Source: Actinomadura macrotermitis (lineage in GTDB: Bacteria > Actinomycetota > Actinomycetes > Streptosporangiales > Streptosporangiaceae). From it: a DNA stretch of 64,000 bases. Below are positions 36,222 to 44,823 of this stretch, piece by piece. The notes below the pieces were generated by a model. That model did no database searches and was not told the origin of the DNA. It saw only the letters and a list, made by a program, of their open reading frames with translations. Position numbers and translations under genes: made by a program. Within the stretch, counting starts at the first letter, position 1; the number at the start of each line of letters is the position of its first letter. The stretch spans positions 1 through 64,000 of the forward strand of contig NZ_WEGH01000001.1 in NCBI RefSeq assembly GCF_009604375.1, given 5' to 3'.

Positions 36222-37303
36222 CGGACGTCCTCTCCCTTCGCGACCTCAACCGGGCGACGCTGGCGCGCCAGATGCTGCTGGCTCGCGAGGCCGTCCCCGT
36301 CACCGACGCCGTGCGGCGCCTCGCCGGGCTGCAGGCGCAGGAGCCGAAGCCGCCCTTCCTCGGCCTGTGGACGCGGCTGGCGGACTTCGCGGTCCCTGAC
36401 CTGCACGCCGCGCTGCACGACCGGACGCTCGTCCGGGCGACGATGATGCGCGGCACACTGCACCTGGTGACGGCGGAGGACTACACGGCCCTCCGCAGCG
36501 CGCTCCAGCCGGTACTGGACTCTGGCCTGAAAGCCCTCGGCGACCGCGCGAAGGGGCTGGAACGGGACCGGGTGCTGACCGTCGCCCGCGACCTTCTGCT
36601 GGAGAAGCCGCGCACCTTCAACGAGCTGCGCGCCCTGCTCCAGGAGGCGTTCCCCGAGGTCAACGAGCGCGCGCTCGGCTTCGTGGTGCGGATGTGCACC
36701 CCGCTGGTGATGGTCCCCACGCAGGACCGCTGGGGTTTCCCGCGCACGGCCGAGTTCGCCCTGGCCGACGGCTGGCTCGGCTCGGCCCCGGACCCCGAGA
36801 GCCATGTGGACGCGCTGGTGCTGCGCTACCTCGCCGCGTTCGGCCCGGCGACGGCCGCCGACGCGCAGGCGTGGTCGGGGCTTCCGGCGGCCGAGGCGCT
36901 GGAGCGGCTGCGACCCGAACTCGCGGTCTTCGCCGACGAGAAGGGCCGGGAGCTGTTCGACCTGCCGGACGCGCCGCGTCCGGGCGGCGACGTCCCGGCT
37001 CCGCCGCGGTTCCTGCCCGAGTTCGACAACCTCGTCCTCGCGCACGCCGACCGTAGGCGCGTCATCTCCGACGCGCACCGGCCCGGGCTGACCACCAGGA
37101 ACCTGCGGGTCCGCGCGACCTTCCTGTGGGACGGGTTCGCCGCCGGCACCTGGGAGACCGAGCGCAAGCGCAAGGTCGCCACGCTCCGGCTGCACCCGTT
37201 CGAGGAGCTCCCGGACGCGGCGGTGGCCGGGCTGACCGCCGAGGGCGAGGCGCTGCTGCGCTTCGCCGAGCCGGACGCCGCCGAGTTCGCCGTGCGGATC
37301 TGA
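36218..37303 (+). CDS. winged-helix AlkZ-like (HTH_42) protein (361 aa)
   Basis: Matches the actinobacterial winged-helix DNA-binding family that includes the DNA glycosylase AlkZ: RRLAGLQAQEPKPPFLGLW carries the QxQ motif used for catalysis in AlkZ, then MMRGTLHLVTAEDY. In AlkZ the protein unhooks interstrand crosslinks; here the substrate is unknown. Its ATG overlaps the LysR stop, implying coupling to the regulator of the exporter. A paralogue lies at 51356-52468 with the same motifs. Confidence 0.82.
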   Translation: MTDVLSLRDLNRATLARQMLLAREAVPVTDAVRRLAGLQAQEPKPPFLGLWTRLADFAVPDLHAALHDRTLVRATMMRGTLHLVTAEDYTALRSALQPVLDSGLKALGDRAKGLERDRVLTVARDLLLEKPRTFNELRALLQEAFPEVNERALGFVVRMCTPLVMVPTQDRWGFPRTAEFALADGWLGSAPDPESHVDALVLRYLAAFGPATAADAQAWSGLPAAEALERLRPELAVFADEKGRELFDLPDAPRPGGDVPAPPRFLPEFDNLVLAHADRRRVISDAHRPGLTTRNLRVRATFLWDGFAAGTWETERKRKVATLRLHPFEELPDAAVAGLTAEGEALLRFAEPDAAEFAVRI

Positions 37304-37447
37304 GGCCATGACTGCGCGCGCGTGATCGGCTCCGAATGGTGATCCATCCGAGACCTGAAGCGATTGAAAGATCCACCAAATCAGCGCAAGCTGTCTCAGA
37401 CGCCCGCGAAGCCGAGAAATCCGCCGACCGCCGACAGGACACGGACC

Positions 37448-37714
37448 ATGTTCGAGATCTGGGAGACGAGCGACCCCGCCAGGCTGATCAGTGACGCCGG
37501 CAGCCTGAAGATCGCGCTGGAGAAGGTCGACACGATGTGCCGGCTGCGGCACGACCAGGCGTCCGCGCACATCGAGTCCCCGGGCGGCGGCTACCACTTC
37601 GAGATCCGCGACGAGGGCGGCCGGGCGCTCGCCCGGCTCACCTACGTGCCCGACACCACCCGCGCGTACCGCAGCGTGGTGAACGCCGAACTACGCGGCG
37701 AAGTCCGGGCCTGA
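37448..37714 (+). CDS. hypothetical protein (88 aa)
   Basis: Small acidic soluble protein, FEIWETSDPARLISDAGSL at the start and YHFEIRDEGGRALARLTYV in the middle. AGGA precedes ATG 37448. No domain recognised; it follows a comparatively AT-rich 144-bp gap that probably holds its promoter. Confidence 0.55.
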   Translation: MFEIWETSDPARLISDAGSLKIALEKVDTMCRLRHDQASAHIESPGGGYHFEIRDEGGRALARLTYVPDTTRAYRSVVNAELRGEVRA

Positions 37715-37964
37715 CCCGCCCCTGACGGGCGCATCCGCGACCCACCGCGGCGAGAACATCCCCGGCGACTGCCCCCCTGGCACGAACACCCGCGGCGGAA
37801 GCACCCCTGCTGGAGCGCCTGCGACAAGCCCAGCCGTGGCAGGAACGCAGCAGCCAGAGCGCTTGGCGCACACACGCGGCAAGCGCGCTGGGGTGCATGT
37901 CCAAGCGCGAACGACCGCCGAGGAACGCTACGAGGAGCCACCTGCGATGAGAACTCCCACGGTG

Positions 37965-38002
37965 TGATCGTCTGCGGCGCGACATCCCGCCGCAGACGAT
38001 CA
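37965..38002. terminator. 14-bp perfect hairpin in the structured intergenic region
   Basis: Arms 37965-37978 and 37989-38002 (TGATCGTCTGCGGC and its complement) with a 10-nt loop. It lies 250 nt after the small hypothetical gene. Could terminate that gene's transcript or belong to a structured RNA with the hairpin at 38029-38058. Confidence 0.5.
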
Positions 38003-38028
38003 TGATGACGAGATCACCCGCAGCGAAG

Positions 38029-38058
38029 CACTTGCGGTGGCGACGGCCACGCCAAGTG
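38029..38058. repeat. second hairpin (CACTTG...CAAGTG) in the same region
   Basis: CACTTG, two mismatched bases, GTGGC, a 4-nt loop GACG, GCCAC, two bases, CAAGTG: 11 of 13 pairs. It is followed at 38058-38078 and 38102-38122 by two copies of GCATCTGCGGTGA(A/G)GCCG. The whole 37715-38292 stretch has no convincing gene. Confidence 0.45.
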
Positions 38059-38292
38059 CATCTGCGGTGAAGCCGTGCCAGGAGAGACCGGACACGTGGC
38101 GGCATCTGCGGTGAGGCCGGGCACGATGGGGCATCCATGGCAAGGATGTGCGCGGTGACGCCCGGCGCGAGAAGACGGGCACGCACGGGCGTCCTCGGTG
38201 GGAACATGCACGCTGGGAACGTCCGGGATGGTCGCGGTCACCGTGGAGGCGGTCGCGCCGAGGACGAGGGTGACCGCCATGGGGAGGCACGG

Positions 38293-39435
38293 GTGCAGCA
38301 GGGATCGGCCGGCGATCTGATCGACGCGGAGCTGCGCTCCCCCGGCCTGGTGACCTCATGGCCCGAAGGCGCCGACCGCGTCGCGATGGGCCGGCTGCGG
38401 GCGGCGGTCACGGCGGCGTGGGAGCGCGGCTGGCAACCTGCCGACCTGGTCGCCTACGCCACCCGCCGGCACGGCGCGCGGCACCGTCGTCTGCTCCTGG
38501 AAGCGATCGCCGACGAGATCCGTGCCTACGCGACCCTCGACGTCCGCTGGCATGAGCAGCTCGCCGCCCTTGGCGTCGGGACGCGGCGGAACGGCGACCA
38601 GCCGCGGGCCTGGGGTGGTTCCGGCCGAACCGCGCTGCTCGCCTGCGCGGTGGATCTGCTGCGCCTGCTCGGGCCGCTCCCCCGGCTGGCCCCGATCGGG
38701 CCGCCGCCAGGTGTCGCGGCGCCGGCCGCTGGCGGCGGCGACGTCGACCAGCGGATGCTCGGCAAGGTCAGGGCACTGCTGGCCAAGGCGGAGTCGACCG
38801 AGTTCCCCGAGGAGGCCGAGGCGCTCAGCGCGCGAGCGCAGGAGCTGATGTCCCGGCACAGCATCGACCGGGCGCTGCTCGCGGCGCGGTCGGGCGCCGG
38901 CGACGCTCCATCGGGTCGCCGGCTGGCCGTGGACAGCCCCTATGAGGCCCCGAAGGCCGTCCTGTTGACGGTGGTGGCCGAGGCGAACCGGTGCCGGGCC
39001 GTGTGGCACCGGGAGCTGGGGCTGGTCACCGTCCTCGGGTTCCCCGCCGATCTGGCCGCGGTGGAGATGCTGTTCACCTCGCTGCTCGTCCAGGCCATGG
39101 CCGCGATGCTGCGTGCGGGATCACGGCGCGACGCCGTCGGGCGCTCGCGGACCAGGTCGTTCCGGTACGCGTTCCTGAACGCCTACGCGGCGCGCGTCGG
39201 GGAGCGGTTGCGGGAGGCCGCGGGAGCCGCCGTCGCCGGGGCCGGCGGGAAGGATCTGCTTCCCGTGCTGGCGCGGCGCGACGAGGCCGTGAGCCGGGCC
39301 GTGGACTCGTTGTTCCCGAATCTGGTCAAGGGCCGGGCCAGGGCGGTCTCCAATGGCGAAGGCTGGGCGGCCGGGCGGGCTGCTGCCGACCTCGCCAGCC
39401 TGGACGGCCGATCGGCGGTCGCCGGGCCGTCCTAG
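38293..39435 (+). CDS. DUF2786-domain protein (380 aa)
   Basis: The DUF2786 signature KVRALLAKAESTEFPEEAEA...ARAQELMSRHSID lies around residue 155-190. A helical N-terminus and a C-terminal half of unknown fold flank it. The domain is found in phage-related and toprim-associated proteins but its role is not established. GTG 38293 has GGGGAGG 5 nt upstream; the frame is open to 38137 but without support. Confidence 0.75.
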   Translation: MQQGSAGDLIDAELRSPGLVTSWPEGADRVAMGRLRAAVTAAWERGWQPADLVAYATRRHGARHRRLLLEAIADEIRAYATLDVRWHEQLAALGVGTRRNGDQPRAWGGSGRTALLACAVDLLRLLGPLPRLAPIGPPPGVAAPAAGGGDVDQRMLGKVRALLAKAESTEFPEEAEALSARAQELMSRHSIDRALLAARSGAGDAPSGRRLAVDSPYEAPKAVLLTVVAEANRCRAVWHRELGLVTVLGFPADLAAVEMLFTSLLVQAMAAMLRAGSRRDAVGRSRTRSFRYAFLNAYAARVGERLREAAGAAVAGAGGKDLLPVLARRDEAVSRAVDSLFPNLVKGRARAVSNGEGWAAGRAAADLASLDGRSAVAGPS

Positions 39436-39464
39436 GGTCCCCCCGGGGGGCGAGGGGGACGCCC

Positions 39465-39677
39465 TCAGTCCTTCTTCCGGCGCGTGTTGCCGCCGCGGCC
39501 GCGCAGCGGGACCCCCGCCTCCTTCAGCACGTTGTAGATGAAGCCGTAGGAGCGCCCGGTCTCGGCGGCCAGGTCCCGGATGCTCTCGCCCGAGGCGTAC
39601 CGCGGTGCGAGCTCCGCGGCCAGCCGGGTGCGTTCGGCCCCGGTCACCCGGGTGCCCCTCGCCAGTGTGCGGCTCAC
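39465..39677 (-). CDS. small helix-turn-helix protein (70 aa)
   Basis: GTG 39677 has an ideal AGGAGG 7 nt upstream. The protein is one HTH: YASGESIRDLAAETGRSYGF with the recognition helix after GRS, then VLKEAGVPLRGRGGNTRRKK, a basic tail. Such 70-residue proteins are widespread in actinobacteria and of unknown function; the shape suggests DNA binding as a dimer or with a partner. A promoter precedes it. Confidence 0.75.
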   Translation of the reverse strand: MSRTLARGTRVTGAERTRLAAELAPRYASGESIRDLAAETGRSYGFIYNVLKEAGVPLRGRGGNTRRKKD

Positions 39678-39732
39678 GTGTACCTCCTGAGGTCGGCCGG
39701 GCTGCGGCGATGCCGCAGCTCACAGCGCTGTT

Positions 39733-39761
39733 GATCTACCCAACGTACACATTGCCCGCAA
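39733..39761 (-). promoter_or_regulatory. promoter of the small HTH gene (TTGCGG-N17-TAGATC)
   Basis: On the minus strand TTGCGG (39756-39761), 17-nt spacer, TAGATC (39733-39738), about 56 nt upstream of GTG 39677. Confidence 0.5.
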
Positions 39762-39832
39762 ATACCCCCGCACTACCACGAGAAACGACACAAGATCGGC
39801 CGAAGTCGGTCTTTTTCATGGTCTACGGCGTG

Positions 39833-40723
39833 TCAACACTGGACAGACGGCTCCGATGCTGCAGGGGTCAGCGCGACGGCCTCGGGAAGCGGCTCCACGG
39901 CCGTTTCCTGTGAGGCCGCTTCACGTGCGGACAGGTCGGAGCGGCGCAGCGGGAAGCGCGGCGGGTCGAAGGGGAAGAGCGAGGTCTCCTCCAGGCCGTG
40001 CACGACCAGCAGTTCGCCGGGCTCCAGGAGCCGCCAGCCGGGATCGCCGTCCATCGGCTCGCTGGCGACCACCACCGCGGGGACCGGGCCGCCGGCGCCC
40101 CTGGCCTGCCCCGGCCCGCTGACCCCGCCGCGGCGGGGCGAGAGCACCCACAGCTCGTTGGACTCGGGGTAGCGCAGCGCCCAGAGCCGTCCGGCCTCGG
40201 CGATGAGCAGGTTGAGGGCGAACAGCGGCAGTTCCCGCCCGATGCGGCCCACCGCCTCGATGATGCCCCGCGTGGTGTCGCCGGCCCGCCGGATCTCGGC
40301 GGTCACGTAGGCGAACACCAGCTCGGAGTCGGTCTCCCCCGCCACGTGGGCCCGGTCGACGTCGGTCAGCCAGGAGCGCACGCTCTCCAGCCCCTTGACG
40401 ACCCCGTTGTGCGCGAAGAGCCGGTCGTTCATGACGAACGGATGGCAATTATGCACCGTCAGGCCGCCGACCGAGGCGTCCCGCACGTGCGCGACGAAGG
40501 TGTGCGACACCACGTTGCGGGCGTGCAGCGAGAAGTCGGGGCTCTGGAAGGCCGCCAGCGGCGCCCGGTCGCGGACCGGCTCACCACCGAGCGAGAACCA
40601 GCCGAGGCCCGCCCCGTGCGACATCCGATGGCTCTGCGCCCGCAGGCTCTGCGGCGCGTCCAGCAGCCAGTAGGCCGCACGCACGCGGGGACCCCCGGTG
40701 CTCATCCCGAAAAGCCGGCACAT
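39833..40723 (-). CDS. class II glutamine amidotransferase, second copy (296 aa)
   Basis: Starts MCRLFGMSTGGPRVRAAYWL and shares most of its length with the protein at 21750-22607, including HTFVAHVR, NCHPF and FAHNGVVKG. Met removal would expose the catalytic Cys. ATG 40723 was chosen over 40732 for that reason and because GAGGTGG precedes it. Differences: NSHPF becomes NCHPF and the C-terminal third diverges, so the copies may act on different substrates. No pathway genes lie next to it. Confidence 0.85.
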   Translation of the reverse strand: MCRLFGMSTGGPRVRAAYWLLDAPQSLRAQSHRMSHGAGLGWFSLGGEPVRDRAPLAAFQSPDFSLHARNVVSHTFVAHVRDASVGGLTVHNCHPFVMNDRLFAHNGVVKGLESVRSWLTDVDRAHVAGETDSELVFAYVTAEIRRAGDTTRGIIEAVGRIGRELPLFALNLLIAEAGRLWALRYPESNELWVLSPRRGGVSGPGQARGAGGPVPAVVVASEPMDGDPGWRLLEPGELLVVHGLEETSLFPFDPPRFPLRRSDLSAREAASQETAVEPLPEAVALTPAASEPSVQC

Positions 40724-40842
40724 GCAGGCCACCTCGCTCGTTCCTTGAAGTCGTATGCCCCGGCCCGGGATCGCGGGAAGGCACCGGGCGCGGGCGGTTC
40801 ACCGCCGGCGGCCCCGGTCCCGCCACAGGCAGGCGGTCACCC

Positions 40843-40860
40843 CGCGTTATCGACAACGCG
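40843..40860. promoter_or_regulatory. inverted repeat CGCGTT-N6-AACGCG upstream of two divergent genes
   Basis: Lies in the 345-bp gap between the amidotransferase (40723, minus) and the repeat-containing membrane protein (41069, plus). May be a regulator site. A second element AGCCATGATGGCT (41009-41021), directly followed by TAGGAT (41021-41026), may form the promoter of the plus-strand gene. Confidence 0.3.
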
Positions 40861-41068
40861 TGATGGGCACTTTACCCACCGTTGCCAACGCTGTCCCGTG
40901 CTTTCGTCAGAACCCACCGGGATCGGCTTGCGGATACGGCGTTTCCCCCAGAGCGGGACGAGTGGGCACGGCACCCGGCGCAACTGTGACCAATGTTCAA
41001 CGCTCCGTAGCCATGATGGCTAGGATCGGCACCCTGACGGTGACCACCGCGATCCCCCCGGGGCGTTG

Positions 41069-42937
41069 ATGAACCCTTATCCCAGGCTCGCCGGCCCGGT
41101 CGGCGGCGCCCTTCGCCGTGTGCGCGGAGCGCTGGGCTGCATGGCCATGGCCGGCGCCATGTCGCTCGGCATGATCGACATGGCGGAGGCCGCGCCGGCC
41201 CAGCCGGAACCGCGCGGCTCCGTGCCCGCCGCCTGCAGGAAGACCGCCCCTTGGGACGACTGGTACCTGACGCGCGTGTGCGAAGAGGCATGGCGGACGC
41301 TGCACGGCGCGCCCGCCCGGGCGGACCGGCGGCACCAGGGCGCGCGCCGCGCCCCCCGCGCCCGGCGCGGCTCCCACGGTGAGCACGGCGGCAAGAGGAC
41401 GGACCCGCGAAGGCGGCCATCGCCGCGACCGGCGTCCCCCGGGCCGAAGGCGTCACCTTCCGTCGTCCCGCCGACGACCGCATCGCCCGGGCAGGCCGCC
41501 CAGTCCCGCGACCCGATGGCCGGGCGCGCCAAGGCCGAGGGGGTCAGCGACCAGACGCGTTCCCTGCAGGCCCTGTTGCTGTTCGGCCTCCTTCCCGCGG
41601 CCATCCTCGCCGCCTATCCCTTCCGGCGCCGCATCTTCGCGGTGGCCGGCGCGGCGTCGCTCTCCTCCACCCCGCCCGCCGAGGAGAAGAACGGCGCCGC
41701 GCCCTTCGCTCACCGGCCGGCCTTCGACCCGTTCGTCCTCCCCCTCCTCGGCCTGTCGGGCCCTGGAGCGGCCGCGGCGGCGCGCGCGTTCGCCTTGGCG
41801 GCCCTGGAGGAGTGCGGCGACAGCGCCCTGGTGGTGATCGCCCGTCCTGACGCGATGGCATTGTTCGAGCTGACCGATGACGAACTGCTCGACGAGGTCG
41901 ACGGCGGCCTGTTCATCCCCGGCAACATCGACGCGGCGCTCGCCTCCGTCGAGACCGAACTGGCGGCGCGCCACCGGACCGGCGGTGCCCGCACCTGCCG
42001 CATCCTGCTGATCGCCGCCTGCCCCTCCGAACCCGTCCAGCCCTCCGGCCCCGCCGGAGAGCCAGGGCGGACCATCCCCTCCAGGGACGCCTCCGCCGCC
42101 GGAGATGAGGCCGCCACGGCAGACGCCCCCGCTTCTGGGCGCGCATCCGCTTCCCAGGACACGCCCACCGCCGGCAAGGCACCTACCGCCACAGGTGTGC
42201 CTGCTCCACGAAAGGCATCCGTCTTCGAAGACCTACCTGTTTCCGAGGGTGTACTCGCCTCCGCGGATGCGCGCCCCTCACAGCACACGCCTAGCTCGAC
42301 AGGTGCGCCCACCTCCACGGACGCGCGCTCCTCCGGGGAGACACCCGCCTCGGGATGCGTCCCCCTCCCCGAAAACGTGCATGCCTTGGAGAACGCACCC
42401 GCCTCCACAGACGAGCGCTTCTCCGAAGAAACACCTACTTCGGAGGATGCTCCCCTCCCTGCAGACGTACACGCCACGGAGAATGTGCCCACCTTCATGG
42501 ACGCGCGTCCCTCCGGAGAAACGCCCACTTCAGGAGGCCCCTGCTTCCCTGCAGACGTGCACGCCATGGGGAATGTGCCTGCCTGCACGGACGCGTCCGC
42601 CTCTGGGAAGGCGCCCGGGGCGGGGAGCACACCCGCTTCCGCGGGCACGTCTGCCTCCGTGGAGACGCTGTCCGCGGATTCCGATGCCGAGATGGCGGAC
42701 CGGATCGCCCGGTTGGTCGTGCGGCATCCGAACGACGTCTCGGTGCTCCTGCTGGGCGACCGCCCCGGGGAGCCGGTTCTGGTCGACGCCGAGGGGCGCG
42801 TCCAGGCCCCGGCCCCCCTGGGTGGCGGGCTGCCCGGGCGCCTGCCGGTGTTGTCGGGGGCCGAGGCCCTCGATCGCCTGCACAGTGCCCTGGCCCGGCA
42901 CCGGCCCAAGAAGGCCGGCAGGCGCAGGAGAGCCTGA
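41069..42937 (+). CDS. membrane protein with 30-residue repeat expansion (622 aa)
   Basis: Hydrophobic segment near the N-terminus (MAMAGAMSLGMIDMAEAAPA, signal-like), a basic disordered stretch (~85-165), a single membrane helix LLLFGLLPAAILAAYPF, and then a domain (PFVLPLLGLSGPGAAAAARA... GGLFIPGNIDAALASVETEL... RILLIAACP) that recalls the middle part of actinobacterial LysM/BTAD regulatory proteins. Between this and a matching C-terminal piece (RIARLVVRHPNDVSVLLLGD) sits ~210 residues of Ser/Thr/Pro/Ala repeats. The family match is from memory; the BTAD DNA-binding part is absent. Confidence 0.6.
   Translation: MNPYPRLAGPVGGALRRVRGALGCMAMAGAMSLGMIDMAEAAPAQPEPRGSVPAACRKTAPWDDWYLTRVCEEAWRTLHGAPARADRRHQGARRAPRARRGSHGEHGGKRTDPRRRPSPRPASPGPKASPSVVPPTTASPGQAAQSRDPMAGRAKAEGVSDQTRSLQALLLFGLLPAAILAAYPFRRRIFAVAGAASLSSTPPAEEKNGAAPFAHRPAFDPFVLPLLGLSGPGAAAAARAFALAALEECGDSALVVIARPDAMALFELTDDELLDEVDGGLFIPGNIDAALASVETELAARHRTGGARTCRILLIAACPSEPVQPSGPAGEPGRTIPSRDASAAGDEAATADAPASGRASASQDTPTAGKAPTATGVPAPRKASVFEDLPVSEGVLASADARPSQHTPSSTGAPTSTDARSSGETPASGCVPLPENVHALENAPASTDERFSEETPTSEDAPLPADVHATENVPTFMDARPSGETPTSGGPCFPADVHAMGNVPACTDASASGKAPGAGSTPASAGTSASVETLSADSDAEMADRIARLVVRHPNDVSVLLLGDRPGEPVLVDAEGRVQAPAPLGGGLPGRLPVLSGAEALDRLHSALARHRPKKAGRRRRA
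42302..42600 (+). repeat. 90-bp tandem repeats inside the membrane protein gene
   Basis: Three or more copies of a 30-codon unit of the form S-T-D-x-R-x-S-x-E-T-P-x-S-x...PLP-x-(D/N)-VHA-x-x-N, e.g. around residues 415-505. Flanking sequence back to 42060 looks like older, eroded copies. The copies are diverged, so this is not a recent slippage. Confidence 0.75.
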
Positions 42938-43001
42938 GCGAGGCGGCACGGTGCCCGCGCACCAGGCGCGGAGGATCCGTGCCGTCCTCTGCCATCGGGG
43001 A

Positions 43002-43781
43002 TCACCGGTCGGCCCGAGGCTCGGTCGAGCAGAGTTCCACCTCGGCTCGCGCGGCGGCCAGGGCGCGGAGGGCCCGGCGGCCGACCGCGATGTCGGGCGG
43101 TTCGCCGGAGTTCTGCTCCACATAGGCCGTGCAGCCCGCCAGCCATGCGCGCAGGGCCTCCGCGCATCGTTCCTCGCGGTCGCGCGCCTTGCGGACAACG
43201 GCGCGGTGCCGCTCGACGCCGATGCGCTCCATGAGCCCGGTGTCGGCGGCCAGCGCGCGGATGTCGCCGAGGGCGTAGCGGCCGAGCCGGTCGGTGGCCA
43301 GGGCTCGTTCGGCGGCGATCCGGTCGAACAGCGGCTTCGGCCAGCCGAGGGCGCGTGCCGCGCCGTGCGCGCTGACGCTCTCCATCAGCGGCCCCTTGCG
43401 GGCGGCCACGACCTCGGTGACCGTCTCGGGGGCCAGCGCGTCGAGGTCGCGCAGGAGGTAGATGGGGTTGCCCTGGTAGCGGCCGGCCATCGTGAGGTCG
43501 TCGCGGGCGACCAGGACCTCGATGTCGGGCTTGTCCACGTCCAGGCCGACCCGCTCGGCCAGCCGGGCGGCCGCCTTCTCCGCGCCCACCGGCGGCCGGG
43601 GCCCGAACTCGGCGATGATCTTCTCGGCCTCCCCGGCGCAGCGGCCGGCGAGCTCGCGGGACCAGCGCCCCGGCGCGACGTCGGGGGGCGGCAGCATCTC
43701 GTTCTCCCTGGCCAGCCGGAGCTGCCAGGCGGTGATCCCCAGATGTGCGGCGAACTGCCGGGCGCCGTAGGCCTCGCTCAT
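43002..43781 (-). CDS. uncharacterised HTH-like protein (259 aa)
   Basis: ATG 43781 has AAGGAG 8 nt upstream. The N-terminus (ARQFAAHLGITAWQLRLARENEMLP) reads like a MerR/excisionase-type winged helix; the middle repeats the same kind of fold (SVSAHGAARALGWPKPLFDRIAAERAL... YALGDIRALAADTGL), suggesting two or more DNA-binding units. The C-terminus is helical. No named family recognised; likely DNA-binding. Confidence 0.6.
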   Translation of the reverse strand: MSEAYGARQFAAHLGITAWQLRLARENEMLPPPDVAPGRWSRELAGRCAGEAEKIIAEFGPRPPVGAEKAAARLAERVGLDVDKPDIEVLVARDDLTMAGRYQGNPIYLLRDLDALAPETVTEVVAARKGPLMESVSAHGAARALGWPKPLFDRIAAERALATDRLGRYALGDIRALAADTGLMERIGVERHRAVVRKARDREERCAEALRAWLAGCTAYVEQNSGEPPDIAVGRRALRALAAARAEVELCSTEPRADR

Positions 43782-43891
43782 GGTCGCTGTCTCCTTCGGG
43801 TCGGGCGGTGACGACCTCGCCAGCATCGGCCGCGGCGCACGGCCCCGAAAGTGGAATCGCGTTCTGTGGAAAACGTCGTCAGGGTGAGGGC

Positions 43892-44812
43892 ATGACGGAA
43901 CTGGGGCTCGGGCTGGCCGCGCTGGGGCGGCCCGCGTACATCACCGTGGGCCGGGCCGGCGCGCTGCCGGCCGAGCGGAGTGTGGCCGCGATGCGCGCGG
44001 CGACCTGGCGGGTGCTCGACGCGGCCTACGCGGCGGGCGTCCGGTGGGTGGACGCCGCCCGTTCCTACGGCCTGTCGGAAGACTTCCTCGCGGGGTGGCT
44101 GGCCGAGCGGGGGCACCGGGACGTCACCGTGTCCAGCAAGTGGGGCTACGCCTACGTCGGCGGCTGGCGCATGGACGCCGAGGTCCATGAGGTCAAGGAG
44201 CATTCCCTCGCCCGCTATGTGGCCCAGTACGCCGAGAGCCGCGCCCTGCTCGGAAGCCACCTCGCGATCTACCAGGTGCACTCGCTGACCGCCGACAGCC
44301 CGCTGTTCGAGGACCGGGCCCTGCAGGCCGCGCTCGCGGAGCAGGAGGTCAGGGCGGGTTTCTCCACCACCGGCCCGCGCCAGGCCGACACGGTGCGCAG
44401 GGCCCTGGAGTTGACCGCCGGCGGGCGGCCGCTCTTCGCCAGTGTCCAGGCGACGTGGAACGTGCTGGAACCGTCGGCGGGAGAGGCGCTGGCCGAGGCG
44501 CGTGAGGCCGGGCTTCACGTCCTGGTCAAGGAGACGCTGGCCAACGGCCTCCTCGCCGTACGGCCTCCGGCGGAGGTGGCACGGGTCGCCGCACGGCACG
44601 GCGTGGGTGCGGACGCGGTCGCCCTGGCCGCCGTGGCGGCCCAGCCGTGGGCCGGCACGGTGCTGGTGGGCGCGGTGGACGAGCGGCAGCTGACCGCCAA
44701 CCTGGAGGCGACGAAGATCCGCCTGGACGCCGCCGACCTGGCGGAACTGGCGGATGCGGCGGTCCCGGCGGAGCGCTACTGGCCGGCGCGCGGCGCCCTG
44801 CCCTGGACCTGA
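43892..44812 (+). CDS. aldo/keto reductase (306 aa)
   Basis: TIM-barrel AKR with the catalytic tetrad visible: Asp and Tyr in WVDAARSYGLSE, Lys in VSSKWGYAYVGG, His in IYQVHSLTAD. NADPH binding is expected at the C-terminal side (VLVGAVDERQL). ATG 43892 follows AGGGTGAGGG. The substrate is unknown; the protein is shorter than the usual ~330 aa but complete. Confidence 0.9.
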   Translation: MTELGLGLAALGRPAYITVGRAGALPAERSVAAMRAATWRVLDAAYAAGVRWVDAARSYGLSEDFLAGWLAERGHRDVTVSSKWGYAYVGGWRMDAEVHEVKEHSLARYVAQYAESRALLGSHLAIYQVHSLTADSPLFEDRALQAALAEQEVRAGFSTTGPRQADTVRRALELTAGGRPLFASVQATWNVLEPSAGEALAEAREAGLHVLVKETLANGLLAVRPPAEVARVAARHGVGADAVALAAVAAQPWAGTVLVGAVDERQLTANLEATKIRLDAADLAELADAAVPAERYWPARGALPWT

Positions 44813-44823
44813 GCCGCGGGCGG

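Noticed and set aside
41710-43167. 485-codon minus-strand frame opposite the repeat protein
   Set aside because: Antisense shadow of the 90-bp repeats; codon pattern fits the plus strand.
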